A stretch of 5,877 nt of DNA from Chlamydiia bacterium (GTDB taxonomy: Bacteria; Chlamydiota; Chlamydiia; Chlamydiales; JACKPQ01): contig JAUILX010000072.1 of NCBI GenBank assembly GCA_030433395.1, positions 1 through 5,877 of the forward strand. The letters run 5' to 3'. A program made the translations under genes and the position numbers. The notes under the pieces were generated by a model. The model ran no database searches, was not told the DNA's origin, and was given only the letters and a program-made list of their open reading frames with translations. This document shows, in pieces, positions 5,856 to 5,877 of this stretch. Numbering within the stretch: position 1 is the first letter of the stretch; each line of letters opens with the position of its first letter.

Positions 5856-5877
5856 ATGAAAAGAACTCAAATCTCTT
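5856..5877 (+). CDS. Start of a rightward gene, truncated by the window end
   Basis: An ATG at 5856 opens a frame reading MKRTQIS before the window stops, too little to identify. Support comes from two Shine-Dalgarno-like sites, AAGGA at 5841-5845 (10 bases away) and AGGA at 5848-5851 (4 bases away), and from its position at the end of a promoter-like divergent region. The lysine/arginine start could be the n-region of a signal peptide or an ordinary N-terminus. Confidence 0.5.

Noticed and set aside
5667..5870. A 67-codon minus-strand frame across the divergent region whose TGA overlaps the transporter ATG (ATGA).
   Set aside because: It begins with TTG inside the rightward gene's start, shows no recognisable family or ribosome site, and runs over the consensus promoter. 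The ATGA overlap is likely chance.

Overview
The window holds four complete protein genes, plus the first codons of a fifth at the right edge. Two genes read rightwards on the left half: a DUF4143-type AAA ATPase (110-1315) and a eukaryotic-like Ser/Thr protein kinase (1421-2563). Two read leftwards on the right half: the Hsp90 chaperone HtpG (2540-4315) and an 11-helix neurotransmitter:sodium symporter (NSS) family transporter (4312-5670). The two blocks converge, and the kinase and htpG ends overlap by 24 bp. At the far right a 185-bp divergent control region separates the transporter from a rightward gene cut off by the window end.

The organism is a bacterium with Shine-Dalgarno sites and sigma70-like promoters. 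A soluble, PASTA-less eukaryotic-like kinase next to a DUF4143 ATPase, an NSS amino-acid symporter and HtpG would fit a host-associated or intracellular bacterium, for example an environmental Chlamydiota or a Legionella-like group. No ribosomal RNA or other marker is present, so this placement is a guess. In sampled lines the ATPase gene is about 36% GC, htpG and the transporter are in the mid 40s to about 50%, and 1321-1420 is 13% GC. The left part may therefore be accessory DNA beside a more core-like block.

The transporter and htpG form a tight two-gene operon: the transporter stop and the htpG start share the bases ATGA, and an AGGAG site for htpG lies inside the transporter's last codons. 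A strong consensus-like promoter (TTGACA, 17 bp, TATCCT) sits so close to the transporter start that its mRNA would be almost leaderless. The divergent region also contains a perfect 6-bp-arm palindrome beside that promoter, a pair of direct repeats 33 bp apart, and a small inverted repeat upstream of the right-edge gene.

The most interesting protein-level points are the changed Na1 sodium-site residues of the transporter and the atypical VAMR and DLD motifs of an otherwise complete kinase. I found no CRISPR array, insertion sequence, tRNA, rRNA or recognisable new defence system. The nearest thing to an uncharacterised system is the pairing of an orphan kinase with a DUF4143 ATPase, and nothing in the sequence proves a joint function.
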